Shown here: one piece after another, positions 36,705 through 45,121 of the stretch
Layout: each line of letters begins with the position of its first letter
Position numbering within the stretch: the stretch's first letter is position 1
NCBI RefSeq assembly: GCF_004005845.1
Contig: NZ_SADE01000004.1
Location: forward strand, 310,001 to 374,000
DNA length: 64,000 bases
Reading direction: 5' to 3'
Source: Hwanghaeella grinnelliae
GTDB taxonomy: Bacteria; Pseudomonadota; Alphaproteobacteria; UBA8366; Aestuariispiraceae
The notes under the pieces: generated by a model
Told to the model about the DNA's origin: nothing
Seen by the model: the letters and a program-made list of their open reading frames with translations, nothing else
Database searches by the model: none
Program-made: the position numbers and the translations under genes

Positions 36705-37295
36705 CTATGGCGCCTGTATTGCATTGACCGTATGTCCGGCGATGGCGCGTAACTGTTCTTCATCGCCAAAGGCGCTTGCAAGGACAACCAACCCGCGGGC
36801 CACGGCCAGGACATGGCCGGCGGCCAGATGGCAATCGCCGTTGAACTCCTCTTGTTCCTGCGCATTGCGGAACGTTTCTTCAATCAAAGCCATCAGACAC
36901 GACAACATGTTGGAGAATGCCTCGCGAAGCGGGTTTGTCTCGGCCTCGCTCGCGACCGAGTCAAGTTCCATCAGGCCGCGTGTTGTGGGACATCCCCGTG
37001 GCGGCGTGCCGGCGCGAAAATTTTTGATTGTGACGTCGAAAAACCGGGTCAGGCGTTCGCGCAGCGACCCGTGTGACAGCGCCTCCTCCACCATGCCCAG
37101 GTATTCGTCGGTATAGTGTCGATACGCGCTAAGGAACAGTTCCTCCTTGCTGCCAAAGGCGTTGTACAGGCTGCCCCGCTGCATCTGTGCTTCACGCGCG
37201 ATGTCGGAAAGCGAGGTTCCGCGGACGCCCTTCCGCCAAAACTGATCGAAGGCGATTTTCAAGACCTTATCTTCTTCGAATTGCCTGGGCCGCAT
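36705..37295 (-). CDS. TetR/AcrR-family regulator of the dehalogenase module
   Basis: 196 aa from ATG 37295 (an in-frame start at 37355 would add 20 residues). DNA-binding domain FDQFWRKGVRGTSLSDIAREA and MQRGSLYNAFGSKEELF, typical of the AcrR/NemR-like group. The ligand domain contains Cys in GCPTTRGLM, as in electrophile-sensing members such as NemR. It is divergent from the halohydrin dehalogenase gene; three near-identical palindromes fill the gap. It likely represses the dehalogenase-hydrolase operon until a halogenated or electrophilic inducer binds. Confidence 0.92.
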   Translation of the reverse strand: MRPRQFEEDKVLKIAFDQFWRKGVRGTSLSDIAREAQMQRGSLYNAFGSKEELFLSAYRHYTDEYLGMVEEALSHGSLRERLTRFFDVTIKNFRAGTPPRGCPTTRGLMELDSVASEAETNPLREAFSNMLSCLMALIEETFRNAQEQEEFNGDCHLAAGHVLAVARGLVVLASAFGDEEQLRAIAGHTVNAIQAP

Positions 37296-37359
37296 GCCGC
37301 ACTCCGGATTCCCTGATCTCCGCAAAGAAGGCGGAACCTTCATTCCTTGGGTCACATGA

Positions 37360-37427
37360 TTTTAACACGATGTCAAAAATATATTTGACGGGATGCTAAA
37401 AACCGATATTTTGACGCGGTGTCAAAA
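37360..37427. promoter_or_regulatory. Triple palindromic operator, TTTTGAC-N5-GTCAAAA
   Basis: Three 7-5-7 dyads: TTTTAAC-ACGAT-GTCAAAA (37360-37378), ATTTGAC-GGGAT-GCTAAAA (37383-37401) and TTTTGAC-GCGGT-GTCAAAA (37409-37427), the last perfect. Centres are 23 and 26 bp apart. They fill the gap between the divergent TetR and halohydrin dehalogenase genes, 54 nt before the latter's ATG. Multiple sites suggest cooperative, tight repression. Confidence 0.85.
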
Positions 37428-37480
37428 ATACTTTGCCGCCGGTTTCGGTTGGTAGGCAGGGGCGAAGGAAAGAGAGCGCC

Positions 37481-38155
37481 ATGAAACGATTGGACGGAAA
37501 AAGGACTGTCATCACCCAGGTGGATGCGTTCATGGGTGAAGAACTCGTCAGTATGTTTGAGAAAGAAGGTGCAGAGGTTATTGCCGACACGCGCGATCTT
37601 CGGGCCCCTCAAGCGGCGCAGGAATTGATAGACGAGGCGGGGCAGGTCGATGTGCTGGTGGTTAACTTGGCGGCCGCTCAGCCCCGGACATCGGTGGTCG
37701 ACACCGATGACGATACCTTCATTTCCATGTACGAGGCGATGGTCTATCCCTTGCACCGGTTGGTCCGTGCCGTGCTGCCGCAGATGATGGAACGCCGCCG
37801 CGGCAAGATTGTGGTGATGGGCAGCGCCTCTGCTCTGAAGGGAATGCCAAACTACTCCGCCTATGGCTCAGCGCGCGGTGCGCAGCTTTCCTATGTGCAA
37901 GATGTCGGGACCGAAGTCGCGCCGTTCAATATCCAGGTCAATGCCTTGGCGCAGACTTTCGTGCAGAACGAGACTTATTTTCCTGAAAGCTACCAACGGA
38001 CCGAAGATTTCAAGGAACGGATCAAAGGCGCGCCGATAGGACGTTTGGCGCATGGATGGGAGTCGGCGGCCATGGCTTTGTTTCTGGCCGGCGATGAAAG
38101 CGACTTCTTTGTCGGGCAGGTTTTTCCTTTTACTGGGGGATGGGTGACACGATGA
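37481..38155 (+). CDS. Halohydrin dehalogenase (haloalcohol dehalogenase, SDR-derived)
   Basis: 224 aa. The SDR fold lacks the glycine-rich nucleotide motif and has instead T12-x4-F17-x-G19 (TQVDAFMG), the fingerprint of halohydrin dehalogenases. The catalytic triad is Ser115-x12-Tyr128-x3-Arg132, with Arg replacing the SDR lysine (YGSAR). The halide-pocket loop reads AQTFVQNETYFPESY, very like known Hhe enzymes. It should convert vicinal haloalcohols to epoxides plus halide, or open epoxides with small anions. Start ATG 37481 has GAAGGAAAGAGAG upstream. It overlaps the epoxide hydrolase by 4 nt. Confidence 0.9.
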   Translation: MKRLDGKRTVITQVDAFMGEELVSMFEKEGAEVIADTRDLRAPQAAQELIDEAGQVDVLVVNLAAAQPRTSVVDTDDDTFISMYEAMVYPLHRLVRAVLPQMMERRRGKIVVMGSASALKGMPNYSAYGSARGAQLSYVQDVGTEVAPFNIQVNALAQTFVQNETYFPESYQRTEDFKERIKGAPIGRLAHGWESAAMALFLAGDESDFFVGQVFPFTGGWVTR

Positions 38156-39069
38156 GTAAACGAAATTTCGACGCACCGGGTTTCTCCGGTCCTGACGGTG
38201 ATTGGAACCACGATTTCCAGACGGTCGGCGATGCACGAATCCACTTTGTTCGTGAAGGGCAGGGGGCGCCCGTATTTCTATTGCATGGTTGGCCGGAATT
38301 CTGGTGGACCTGGCATCGGGTGATTCCGGGGTTGTCGCAGGATTTCGACATTGTCGCGCCGGATCTGCGCGGGTTCGGCGACAGTTCCAAGCCGGGGAAA
38401 GGGGGCAATACGCCGCCGACCGCGGAAATTCATGCCGCCGATATTATCGGGTTGGCCGATGCGCTGGGTATCGACCGCTTTGCTGTCGTTTCGCACGATG
38501 TCGGAGCCTATGTCGCCCAGCAGATCGCACGCAGTTATCCCGATCGGCTGACGCGCCTGTTTTTCTTTAACGCTCCTTATCCAGGGATCGGGCGGCGCTG
38601 GGTCGATGCCGGACATGTGCAGGAAATTTGGTACCAATCCTTCAACCAGCTCGCCTGGGCGCCCGAGTTGATCGGCCACAACCGCGAGACATGCCGCATC
38701 TATTTCGAGAATATGATCGCCCATTGGTCTCACGCGAATGGCGCTTTCGATGGCCAGATCGATCATTGGGTCGACAACTTCATGAAGCCTGGAAATCTGG
38801 AAGGTGGATTCGCGTGGTATGCCGCGAGCCATCCCGCTCGGGTGGCGCTGATACGCGATGGCGCGCCGGCCCTGCCGAAGATCGAAACGCCCAGCCGGTT
38901 CTTCTGGGGCAGGCATGACCCGATCATTCCCAGCGCCTGGACGGATCGCCTTCCGGACTATTTCGTCGACCCCGTTGTGGAATTTGCGGAAGACGCCGGG
39001 CATTTCGTCCAAATGGAAATGCCGGAATCCACATGCCGCAATATCCGGGCCCATTTCAGTGGGCTGTAA
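38152..39069 (+). CDS. Alpha/beta-hydrolase, epoxide hydrolase type
   Basis: 305 aa. HGWPEFWWTW (45-54) is the oxyanion motif of epoxide hydrolases. The nucleophile is Asp116 (SHDVGAY), the acid Asp256 (GRHDPIIP) and the base His284 (AGHFVQME). The residue after the nucleophile is Val, not the Trp that marks haloalkane dehalogenases, which favours epoxide hydrolysis; fluoroacetate dehalogenase-like activity is a weaker alternative. The start overlaps the halohydrin dehalogenase stop (ATGA), so the epoxide made by the first enzyme would be opened to a diol by the second. Confidence 0.88.
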   Translation: MSKRNFDAPGFSGPDGDWNHDFQTVGDARIHFVREGQGAPVFLLHGWPEFWWTWHRVIPGLSQDFDIVAPDLRGFGDSSKPGKGGNTPPTAEIHAADIIGLADALGIDRFAVVSHDVGAYVAQQIARSYPDRLTRLFFFNAPYPGIGRRWVDAGHVQEIWYQSFNQLAWAPELIGHNRETCRIYFENMIAHWSHANGAFDGQIDHWVDNFMKPGNLEGGFAWYAASHPARVALIRDGAPALPKIETPSRFFWGRHDPIIPSAWTDRLPDYFVDPVVEFAEDAGHFVQMEMPESTCRNIRAHFSGL

Positions 39070-39146
39070 CCGGTTCGATTGAGGGGGCGTCGTATGTTGA
39101 TTGCGTAAACGGCAGAAGGTTTCCCGGCAGGACTGGCGGGAAGGGA

Positions 39147-39734
39147 TCAATCGCTGAACGTGTTCGACTCGGCGGCGGCAAGGGTGGCGGCGAAATCGGT
39201 CGGGCTGTCTTCCTTGTGGCGTTCGATCAAGCGGCGCAGAACCCGCTTCAGGGTTTCCGCCTCCTCTGCAGGAAAATCGGCCAGGACTTCCGCCTCATGC
39301 GCCCGGGCGCGGTGCACCAGATCGGCGACGATTTCGGTCCCGCGTTCAGTCAGTGAAATGATAACCTGGCGCCGGTCGTCCGGCGAGGGGCTTCGTGAAA
39401 CCAGACCGCGTTCTTCCATACGGTCGATATTCTTGGTGACGGAGGGTTGCTTGATCAAGCAGCGTCTGGCCAAGCCGCCAACGGTTACGCCGTCGGTCCC
39501 GTAGAGCACCGCCATAATACGCCATTCATAAACCTGTATGCCCAACGCGCTGACCTGATTATGGAATCCCGCGCTGGTCAGCGCCGAAGCGCGCGCCATC
39601 AGATAGAGAAGATAGTCGTCGACGAAGGGTCCCGATGCGGCGGGTGATCCCGGCATGGCGGCATTGTCCGCCGGCCAGTCATCGGCCGTGGTGTCTGCGT
39701 CGTCAGGCTGCTGTCTGGCGGTTGGCTTTGGCAT
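39147..39734 (-). CDS. MarR-family regulator
   Basis: 195 aa from ATG 39734 (207 aa from an earlier start at 39770). Winged HTH VTVGGLARRCLIKQPSVTKNIDRMEERGL with wing SPDDRRQVIISLTERG. The first 35 residues are low-complexity. Its start lies inside the 3' end of the flavin reductase gene, so both are one operon. Divergent from the NicX-like cluster, it is the prime candidate for its regulator. Confidence 0.9.
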   Translation of the reverse strand: MPKPTARQQPDDADTTADDWPADNAAMPGSPAASGPFVDDYLLYLMARASALTSAGFHNQVSALGIQVYEWRIMAVLYGTDGVTVGGLARRCLIKQPSVTKNIDRMEERGLVSRSPSPDDRRQVIISLTERGTEIVADLVHRARAHEAEVLADFPAEEAETLKRVLRRLIERHKEDSPTDFAATLAAAESNTFSD

Positions 39735-40230
39735 ATTGTCCAGCGTAGTAGACCAAGGGGTCCTTGTCATGCTCCGCCGGCATTGCGCGGAACCGCAAAA
39801 CCCGGCCGAGGAAGATCACATGATCACCGCCGTCGAATTGACGATGCGCGGCGCATTCGAAACTGGCCAAGGTCCCTTCGATAACAGGAACGCCCCCGGC
39901 GCCTTCCAGCCAATCGACGCTGGCGAACCGGTCCTCGACCGGACGGGCGAACCTATCCGACAGCCCGCGCTGATCCGCGGCGAGCACATTGATCGCGAAA
40001 TGGTCGCTGGCTTCGAAGGCGGCGAGGTTGATGGATTTTCGCGCCAAGCTCCACAGGATAAGGGGCGGGTCGAGAGAGACCGAGTTGAATGAATTCGCGG
40101 TCAGGCCGATCGGGGAACCGTCGCTGTCCCGTGTCGTCACGATTGTGACGCCGGTTGCGAACTGTCCCAGGGCGGAGCGCAACGCGACCGCATCGAATTC
40201 ATCCCTGTCCAAAATGTTCTCATTCCCCAT
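39703..40230 (-). CDS. Flavin reductase-domain protein
   Basis: 175 aa. Family pattern: RSALGQFATGVTIVTTRD, GLTANSFNSVSLDPPLILWSL, FAINVLAADQ and GGDHVIFLGRVL. Such proteins supply reduced FMN or FAD to two-component monooxygenases. No classical oxygenase partner is adjacent; the acyl-CoA-dehydrogenase-like protein at 42275-43540 is a possible partner, since that fold also includes flavin-dependent monooxygenases. Confidence 0.9.
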   Translation of the reverse strand: MGNENILDRDEFDAVALRSALGQFATGVTIVTTRDSDGSPIGLTANSFNSVSLDPPLILWSLARKSINLAAFEASDHFAINVLAADQRGLSDRFARPVEDRFASVDWLEGAGGVPVIEGTLASFECAAHRQFDGGDHVIFLGRVLRFRAMPAEHDKDPLVYYAGQYAKANRQTAA

Positions 40231-40290
40231 GGCTGGGTATGTCCCTTGTTAGATTAGCAAGCGAGACAGGAATCATTGAACCATAAAATT

Positions 40291-40320
40291 ATTCTTTTTC
40301 ATATAATTCTTTTTCATTTA
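40291..40320. repeat. 15-bp tandem repeat in the divergent promoter (regulatory candidate)
   Basis: ATTCTTTTTCATATA (40291-40305) is followed directly by ATTCTTTTTCATTTA (40306-40320). It lies in a very AT-rich part of the 240-nt gap between the flavin reductase and NicX-like genes. One mismatch in 15. It could be a binding site for the MarR protein or another regulator, or part of an UP-element-like promoter. Confidence 0.6.
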
Positions 40321-40470
40321 AATTTTGTTTCGCTTAGAGTATGGATAGAGTTCGATCGTTGCCGAGAACAGGGGCGGCGTTTTAGCGGAAAAATGGAACA
40401 CTAGAATCCATCCGTATCGATAGAAGATTCAATTCAAGACCCGGAAAATCGGGCGCTGGGGGCTGTAAGC

Positions 40471-41517
40471 ATGCTGACCGACCGAATAGAGGCGAAGTGG
40501 GTCGACGCGTTTCATCGCGTCTTCGAGTTGTGCAAGGTCCAGCCCGGCGAAGCCGTCGCCATCCTGTCTGAAACCCAGTCCCGTGCATTGAACGTCCAGC
40601 TTGCCGAACTTGCCCTCGCGCGAACCGGCGCGACGGTGTTTCACGTGGTGGTGCCGACCCCGAAGCAGGATGCGCCGGTGCCGGTGCGGTCCACGGGTGC
40701 ATCGGTAGCCTTGACCGGCCAGACCGCCGCGCTGGAAAGTTTGAAGGCCGCGGGCCTCGTCGTCGACTTGACTGTGGAAGGGCTGCTGCATGCGCCTGAA
40801 CTGCCGCATATCCTGTCGGGCGGCGCGCGGGTGATGATGGTTTCCAACGAACATCCGGACGCGCTGGAACGCTTGGTGCCGGAACCGGCTATGGAAGGCC
40901 GGGTCAAGGCCGCAGTGAAGCAAGCGCGGGCGGCGCAGGAAATGACGGTGACCTCAAAGGCCGGGACGGATTTGACCGTTGCCATGGCGGGTGCTGTTAC
41001 GGCAGGCGTCTGGGGTTGGTGCGACCGGCCCAAGACGGTGGCGCATTGGCCGGGCGGGGTCGTTGTTTCCTTCCCCGCGGCCGGGTCGGTCAACGGCCGG
41101 CTCGTGCTCGACGCGGGCGATGTAAATCTGACCTTTAAACGCTATCTGGAAAGCCCCATCGCGCTGACGCTTGAAAACGACTACGTCACCGCCATCGAAG
41201 GGACCGGCACGGACGCGGAACTGATCCGTCGATACTTCGCGGCCTGGGACGATCCGGTTGCCTATTCCACATCCCATGTCGGCTGGGGCATGAACGAAGC
41301 GGCGCGGTACGAGGCGCTGACCATGTACGACCAGCGAGACACCAACGGGACCGAACTGCGCTGCTATGCTGGAAACTTCCTGTATTCTACCGGCGCCAAT
41401 GAATTCGCCAAGCGCTACACCAAGGGGCATTTCGATCTGCCGGTGCGGGGCTGTACCATCGCGTTGGACGGGGTGACTGTGGTGGAAGAAGGCCGTTTGG
41501 TCGAGGATGCCGCGTGA
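40471..41517 (+). CDS. NicX-like (2,5-dihydroxypyridine dioxygenase family) protein
   Basis: 348 aa, matching the length of NicX. Candidate iron ligands are His269 (TSHVGWGMN), His320 and Asp322 (KGHFDLP), the same two-His-one-Asp layout and spacing as the NicX enzyme that opens 2,5-dihydroxypyridine to N-formylmaleamate. The family also contains M29-aminopeptidase-like relatives of other function. First gene of the long plus-strand catabolic cluster, followed by an overlapping alpha/beta hydrolase, which is the order dioxygenase-deformylase expected in nicotinate degradation. Confidence 0.75.
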   Translation: MLTDRIEAKWVDAFHRVFELCKVQPGEAVAILSETQSRALNVQLAELALARTGATVFHVVVPTPKQDAPVPVRSTGASVALTGQTAALESLKAAGLVVDLTVEGLLHAPELPHILSGGARVMMVSNEHPDALERLVPEPAMEGRVKAAVKQARAAQEMTVTSKAGTDLTVAMAGAVTAGVWGWCDRPKTVAHWPGGVVVSFPAAGSVNGRLVLDAGDVNLTFKRYLESPIALTLENDYVTAIEGTGTDAELIRRYFAAWDDPVAYSTSHVGWGMNEAARYEALTMYDQRDTNGTELRCYAGNFLYSTGANEFAKRYTKGHFDLPVRGCTIALDGVTVVEEGRLVEDAA

Positions 41518-42272
41518 TGGCTAAGCAATCGCCAGTCATCCTTATGCATGGCATCGGGGCCGGCGGGTCGATGTTCGCGCTGTTGGAAAACGCCCTTGCG
41601 GGCCGTGTGCCGACCTTGGCCTGGAACATGCCGGGCTATGAAAACGCGCCGGCGGAGGATCCCCTCACATTTGAACGCCTCGCGGAACTCATCATTCAGA
41701 CATTGGACGCGCAGGGGATCGAAAAGGGTGACCTGTTCGGTCATTCGATCGGCGGGATGATCGCCCAGGAAGTCGCTGCGCGTTACCCGGACCGGGTTCG
41801 GTCGTTGATCCTGTCGGGAACCACATCGTTTTTCGGCAGCCGCGACGGGTCCTTTCAAAAGGCCTTTCTCGAAGCCCGGTTGGCCCCATTGGATGCGGGC
41901 CAGACGATGCCGGAACTGGCCGAGGAATTCGTGCCGCAATTGCTGGGCGACGACCCCAATCCCGAAGCCGGCCCGCGCGCGCGGGCGGGGCTTTCCAGCC
42001 TGCCGCAGGCGACCTATCGCACGGCGCTGAAATGCCTCGTTACCTTCAACCGGCGGGAAGAATTAGGGGCGATTGCCGCACCCACGCTGTTGATCGCGGG
42101 CGAGAAGGATACCAACGCGCCGCTGAAAACCATGCGAAAGATGGCCGAAGTTATTCCCGGCGCGCAACTCATAGAACTTCCCGGCGTGGGGCATCTGGCC
42201 CCGCTGGAACGTCCCGAAGACGTCGCGGACGCGGTTGCCGGATTTTTGAATACACTTGCAGGAGAAGACTGA
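41517..42272 (+). CDS. Alpha/beta hydrolase, possible N-formylmaleamate-deformylase-like
   Basis: 251 aa. Catalytic triad Ser77 (GHSIGG), Asp198 (GEKDTNAP) and His226 (GVGHLAPLE); oxyanion region HGIGAGGSMF. The start ATG overlaps the NicX-like stop (TGATG). Position next to a NicX homologue suggests hydrolysis of its ring-opened product, as NicD does, but esterase or lactonase roles (3-oxoadipate enol-lactonase-like) are equally compatible with the sequence. Confidence 0.82.
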   Translation: MAKQSPVILMHGIGAGGSMFALLENALAGRVPTLAWNMPGYENAPAEDPLTFERLAELIIQTLDAQGIEKGDLFGHSIGGMIAQEVAARYPDRVRSLILSGTTSFFGSRDGSFQKAFLEARLAPLDAGQTMPELAEEFVPQLLGDDPNPEAGPRARAGLSSLPQATYRTALKCLVTFNRREELGAIAAPTLLIAGEKDTNAPLKTMRKMAEVIPGAQLIELPGVGHLAPLERPEDVADAVAGFLNTLAGED

Positions 42273-42274
42273 AA

Positions 42275-43540
42275 ATGCCGGACAGCACGCCAGTCGCGGC
42301 CGATGCGCCGATGTTCGATCCCAAGGCGTTTCGCCTGACGGAGAAGGAGTCGAAACTGACGTCCATGGCCCGCGATATCGGGGCGGCCAAATTCGCGCCG
42401 CGTGCGGCGGAATGGGACCGGGACGCGGTCTTCCCCATGCAGAATTACCGCGACATGCATAAAGCCGGCCTGCTCGGTGTCTGCGTGCCGGAAGAAAATG
42501 GCGGCTTTGGCGCGGACTATCGCGCCTACATGCTGACCGCCGCCGAGATCGGCCGCTATTGCGGGGCGACCGCGCTGACCTGGAACATGCATGTCTGTTC
42601 CTGCCTGTGGAGCGGACCGCTTTCGGACGATCTTGAGATGGATGCGGAAACGCGCGACCGTCACCTTGCGCGTCGGGTGAAGCATTACGACCGGATTGTG
42701 CAGGATGGGAAGATCTATGCCCAACCCTTCTCGGAAGGGGGCGCTGCGGCGGCCGGTGCGGCCCCGTTCTCGACCCAGGCGAAGCGGACAGACGGCGGCT
42801 GGCTGATCAACGGCAAGAAGATCTTCGCGTCGCTGTCCGGCTCGGCCGACTATTACGGGGTGTTGTGCGGTGAAGTGAAGGAAGGCGAAAAGCCGTCCCG
42901 CAAGGACACGATGTATATCGCCGTTCCGGCGGATGCGAAGGGCGTGAAGGTCGTTGGGGACTGGGATCCGCTCGGTATGCGGGGCACGGTTTCGCGCACG
43001 CTGATCTTCGAGGACGTATTCGTTTCCGACGATGAACAGCTCATGCCGCGCGGTGTGTATTACCAGGCCGCGACCCGTTGGCCGCATATGTTCATGACGC
43101 TGTCCCCGACCTATATGGGGATCGCTCAGGCGGCGTATGATTTCACGGTGAAGTATCTGCGCGGCGAATGGCCGGGCCTGCCCCCGGTGAAGCGGCGGAT
43201 GTTCCCAACCAAACAAATCGCGGTGGCGCAGATGCGCCTGATGCTGGAACAGACCAAATCGATATGGTTCCAGGCGATCAGCGAGGCCTGCGCCGATCCC
43301 AGCAAGGACCAGATGCTGCGGGCCTATGCGGCGCAATACACGGTGATGGAGAACGCGAACGAGATCAGCCAATTGGCGATCCGCACCTGCGGCGGTCAGT
43401 CGATGTTGAAGAGCCTGCCGCTGGAACGCCTCTATCGTGACAGCCGCTGCGGCGCCTTGATGCTGCCCTGGACCGCGGAAATCTGCCTCGACCGGATGGG
43501 ACGGGAAGCGCTCTACAATCCCGGCGAAACCGATGATTGA
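42275..43540 (+). CDS. Acyl-CoA-dehydrogenase-fold flavoprotein
   Basis: 421 aa. The dehydrogenase fold is clear from GVCVPEENGGFGADYRAYMLTAAE and LGMRGTVSRTLIFEDVFVSDDE. The usual TEPxxGSD loop reads QPFSEGGAAAAGAAP, and the C-terminal YEGT is absent (LMLPWTAEICLDRMG). These changes occur in atypical members, including flavin-dependent monooxygenases, so dehydrogenation or reduced-flavin monooxygenation are both possible. Start 42275 has AGGAGAAG upstream and lies 2 nt after the hydrolase stop. Confidence 0.85.
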   Translation: MPDSTPVAADAPMFDPKAFRLTEKESKLTSMARDIGAAKFAPRAAEWDRDAVFPMQNYRDMHKAGLLGVCVPEENGGFGADYRAYMLTAAEIGRYCGATALTWNMHVCSCLWSGPLSDDLEMDAETRDRHLARRVKHYDRIVQDGKIYAQPFSEGGAAAAGAAPFSTQAKRTDGGWLINGKKIFASLSGSADYYGVLCGEVKEGEKPSRKDTMYIAVPADAKGVKVVGDWDPLGMRGTVSRTLIFEDVFVSDDEQLMPRGVYYQAATRWPHMFMTLSPTYMGIAQAAYDFTVKYLRGEWPGLPPVKRRMFPTKQIAVAQMRLMLEQTKSIWFQAISEACADPSKDQMLRAYAAQYTVMENANEISQLAIRTCGGQSMLKSLPLERLYRDSRCGALMLPWTAEICLDRMGREALYNPGETDD

Positions 43541-43588
43541 GGGTGACGGCACAGTAACGGCGGATTGTTTGGACGGCGCAAGGTGAGC

Positions 43589-45106
43589 ATGGATATCGGG
43601 CGATGGATTGATCGGCATGCCGGCTTCACACCGGACAAGGTAGCGCTTCGGACTGCGCGCGAAGAGATTTCCTATGCCGATCTGGCAAGCCGGATCGACA
43701 GGGCCGCGCGCGCGATGGTCGGGGAGCTCGGCCTCGTCCGCGGTGACAGGATCGCCTATCTGGGGCTGAACAGCGCGGAACAGATCGTCCTTACCTTTGC
43801 CGCGGCGCGGGCCGGGCTCAGCATCGTGCCGCTCAACTGGCGGCTGGCCGGGCCGGAACACGCCTTTATTCTGAAAGACAGCGAGGCGAAGGTCCTGTTC
43901 GTCGAACAGTCTTTCTGCGATCACATTAACGACCCGATCCCGAATATGCGCATGGTCGGATCCGATTTCTCCGCCGGTGGCATAACGTCTTTGGCGGACC
44001 TCATGGAAACGGCCGGCGACGGCGATGTTAAATGGGGAGGCGGACCGAAGGAGCCGCTGCTGCTCTGCTATACGTCCGGGACGACGGGCCGGCCCAAGGG
44101 CGCGGTCCTGACCCAGGAAGCGATTCTGTGCAACGCGCTCAACGCCCAACACATGCATGACATGACGGCGGATGACCACGTGTTGACCGTTCTGCCGATG
44201 TTCCATGTGGGCGGGCTGAACATCCAGACGTCTCCGGTTCTGCATTGCGGCGGCACGGTGACCCTGCATGCCCGGTTCGATCCGGCGGCAACCTTGCGCG
44301 ACATCGCGGCTCTGCGCCCGACGCTGACCGTCCAAGTCCCTGCCACGATGGAGGCGATGATCCGCCATCCGGAATGGCAATCGACTGACCTGTCCTCGCT
44401 GCGCGTCGTTGCGACAGGCTCTACCGATGTGCCGACCAACCTGATCGAGGCCTTCCATGCCCGTGATCTGCCGGTGATCCAGATATACGGATCGACGGAA
44501 ACCGCGCCGGTTGCCGTCTATCAGCGCAGCGACGATGCGCCCAGCCGGTTCGGTTCCATCGGGCGCGTTGGGCTGCATACGGAAGTTCGCTTGGTTGATG
44601 CAGACGGACAGGACGTGCCGGATGGTGAGGCGGGCGAAATCCTGGTGCGGGGTAAGCATGTCGCGACCGGCTATTGGAACGACCCGGAACAGACGGCCAA
44701 GGCCTTCCAAGACGGATGGTTTCATTCCGGCGATATCGCGCATCGCGACAAGGACGGCTGGTTGTGGTTTCGCGACCGGGTCAAGAATGTCATCATCTCG
44801 GGCGGTGAAAACATCTATCCGGCTGAGATCGAAAGGGTTCTTCGCGAAGTTCCCGGCATCGTCGAGGTCGCCGTCGTGGGCCGCCCGGACGAACGCTGGG
44901 GTGCGGCGCCGATCGCGGTCGTGGCCTGTGACGACCCATCGATGACGCCGGATTGTGTCGCCGCCGCCTTTGAAGGACGCCTTGCGCGTTACAAACATCC
45001 GAAAGACGTGTTTATCGTAGAAGCGCTCCCGCGCAACGCCATGGGTAAAGTCAAACTGGACACGGTGCGGGAGCTTGTGGGGGCGCTGGGTCCAGCGGCG
45101 AGTTAG
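43589..45106 (+). CDS. Acyl-CoA synthetase (AMP-forming)
   Basis: 505 aa. P-loop YTSGTTGRPKG, IYGSTETAPV, hinge SGDIAHRDKDGWLWFRDRVK, A8 loop IISGGENIYPAEIE and the catalytic lysine in LPRNAMGKVK are all intact. It should activate a carboxylic acid to its CoA ester, feeding the flavoprotein and hydroxyacyl-CoA enzymes of the cluster. Start 43589 with AAGGTGAG upstream. It ends 15 nt before the TRAP solute-binding gene. Confidence 0.93.
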   Translation: MDIGRWIDRHAGFTPDKVALRTAREEISYADLASRIDRAARAMVGELGLVRGDRIAYLGLNSAEQIVLTFAAARAGLSIVPLNWRLAGPEHAFILKDSEAKVLFVEQSFCDHINDPIPNMRMVGSDFSAGGITSLADLMETAGDGDVKWGGGPKEPLLLCYTSGTTGRPKGAVLTQEAILCNALNAQHMHDMTADDHVLTVLPMFHVGGLNIQTSPVLHCGGTVTLHARFDPAATLRDIAALRPTLTVQVPATMEAMIRHPEWQSTDLSSLRVVATGSTDVPTNLIEAFHARDLPVIQIYGSTETAPVAVYQRSDDAPSRFGSIGRVGLHTEVRLVDADGQDVPDGEAGEILVRGKHVATGYWNDPEQTAKAFQDGWFHSGDIAHRDKDGWLWFRDRVKNVIISGGENIYPAEIERVLREVPGIVEVAVVGRPDERWGAAPIAVVACDDPSMTPDCVAAAFEGRLARYKHPKDVFIVEALPRNAMGKVKLDTVRELVGALGPAAS

Positions 45107-45121
45107 CGAGGAGTAGACGTG

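Noticed and set aside
37481..38155. Ordinary NAD(P)-dependent SDR
   Set aside because: No TGxxxGxG motif; Arg replaces the catalytic Lys and T-x4-F-x-G is present, which are halohydrin dehalogenase traits.
38152..39069. Haloalkane dehalogenase
   Set aside because: The residue after the nucleophilic Asp is Val rather than the halide-binding Trp, and the HGWPEF motif is typical of epoxide hydrolases.
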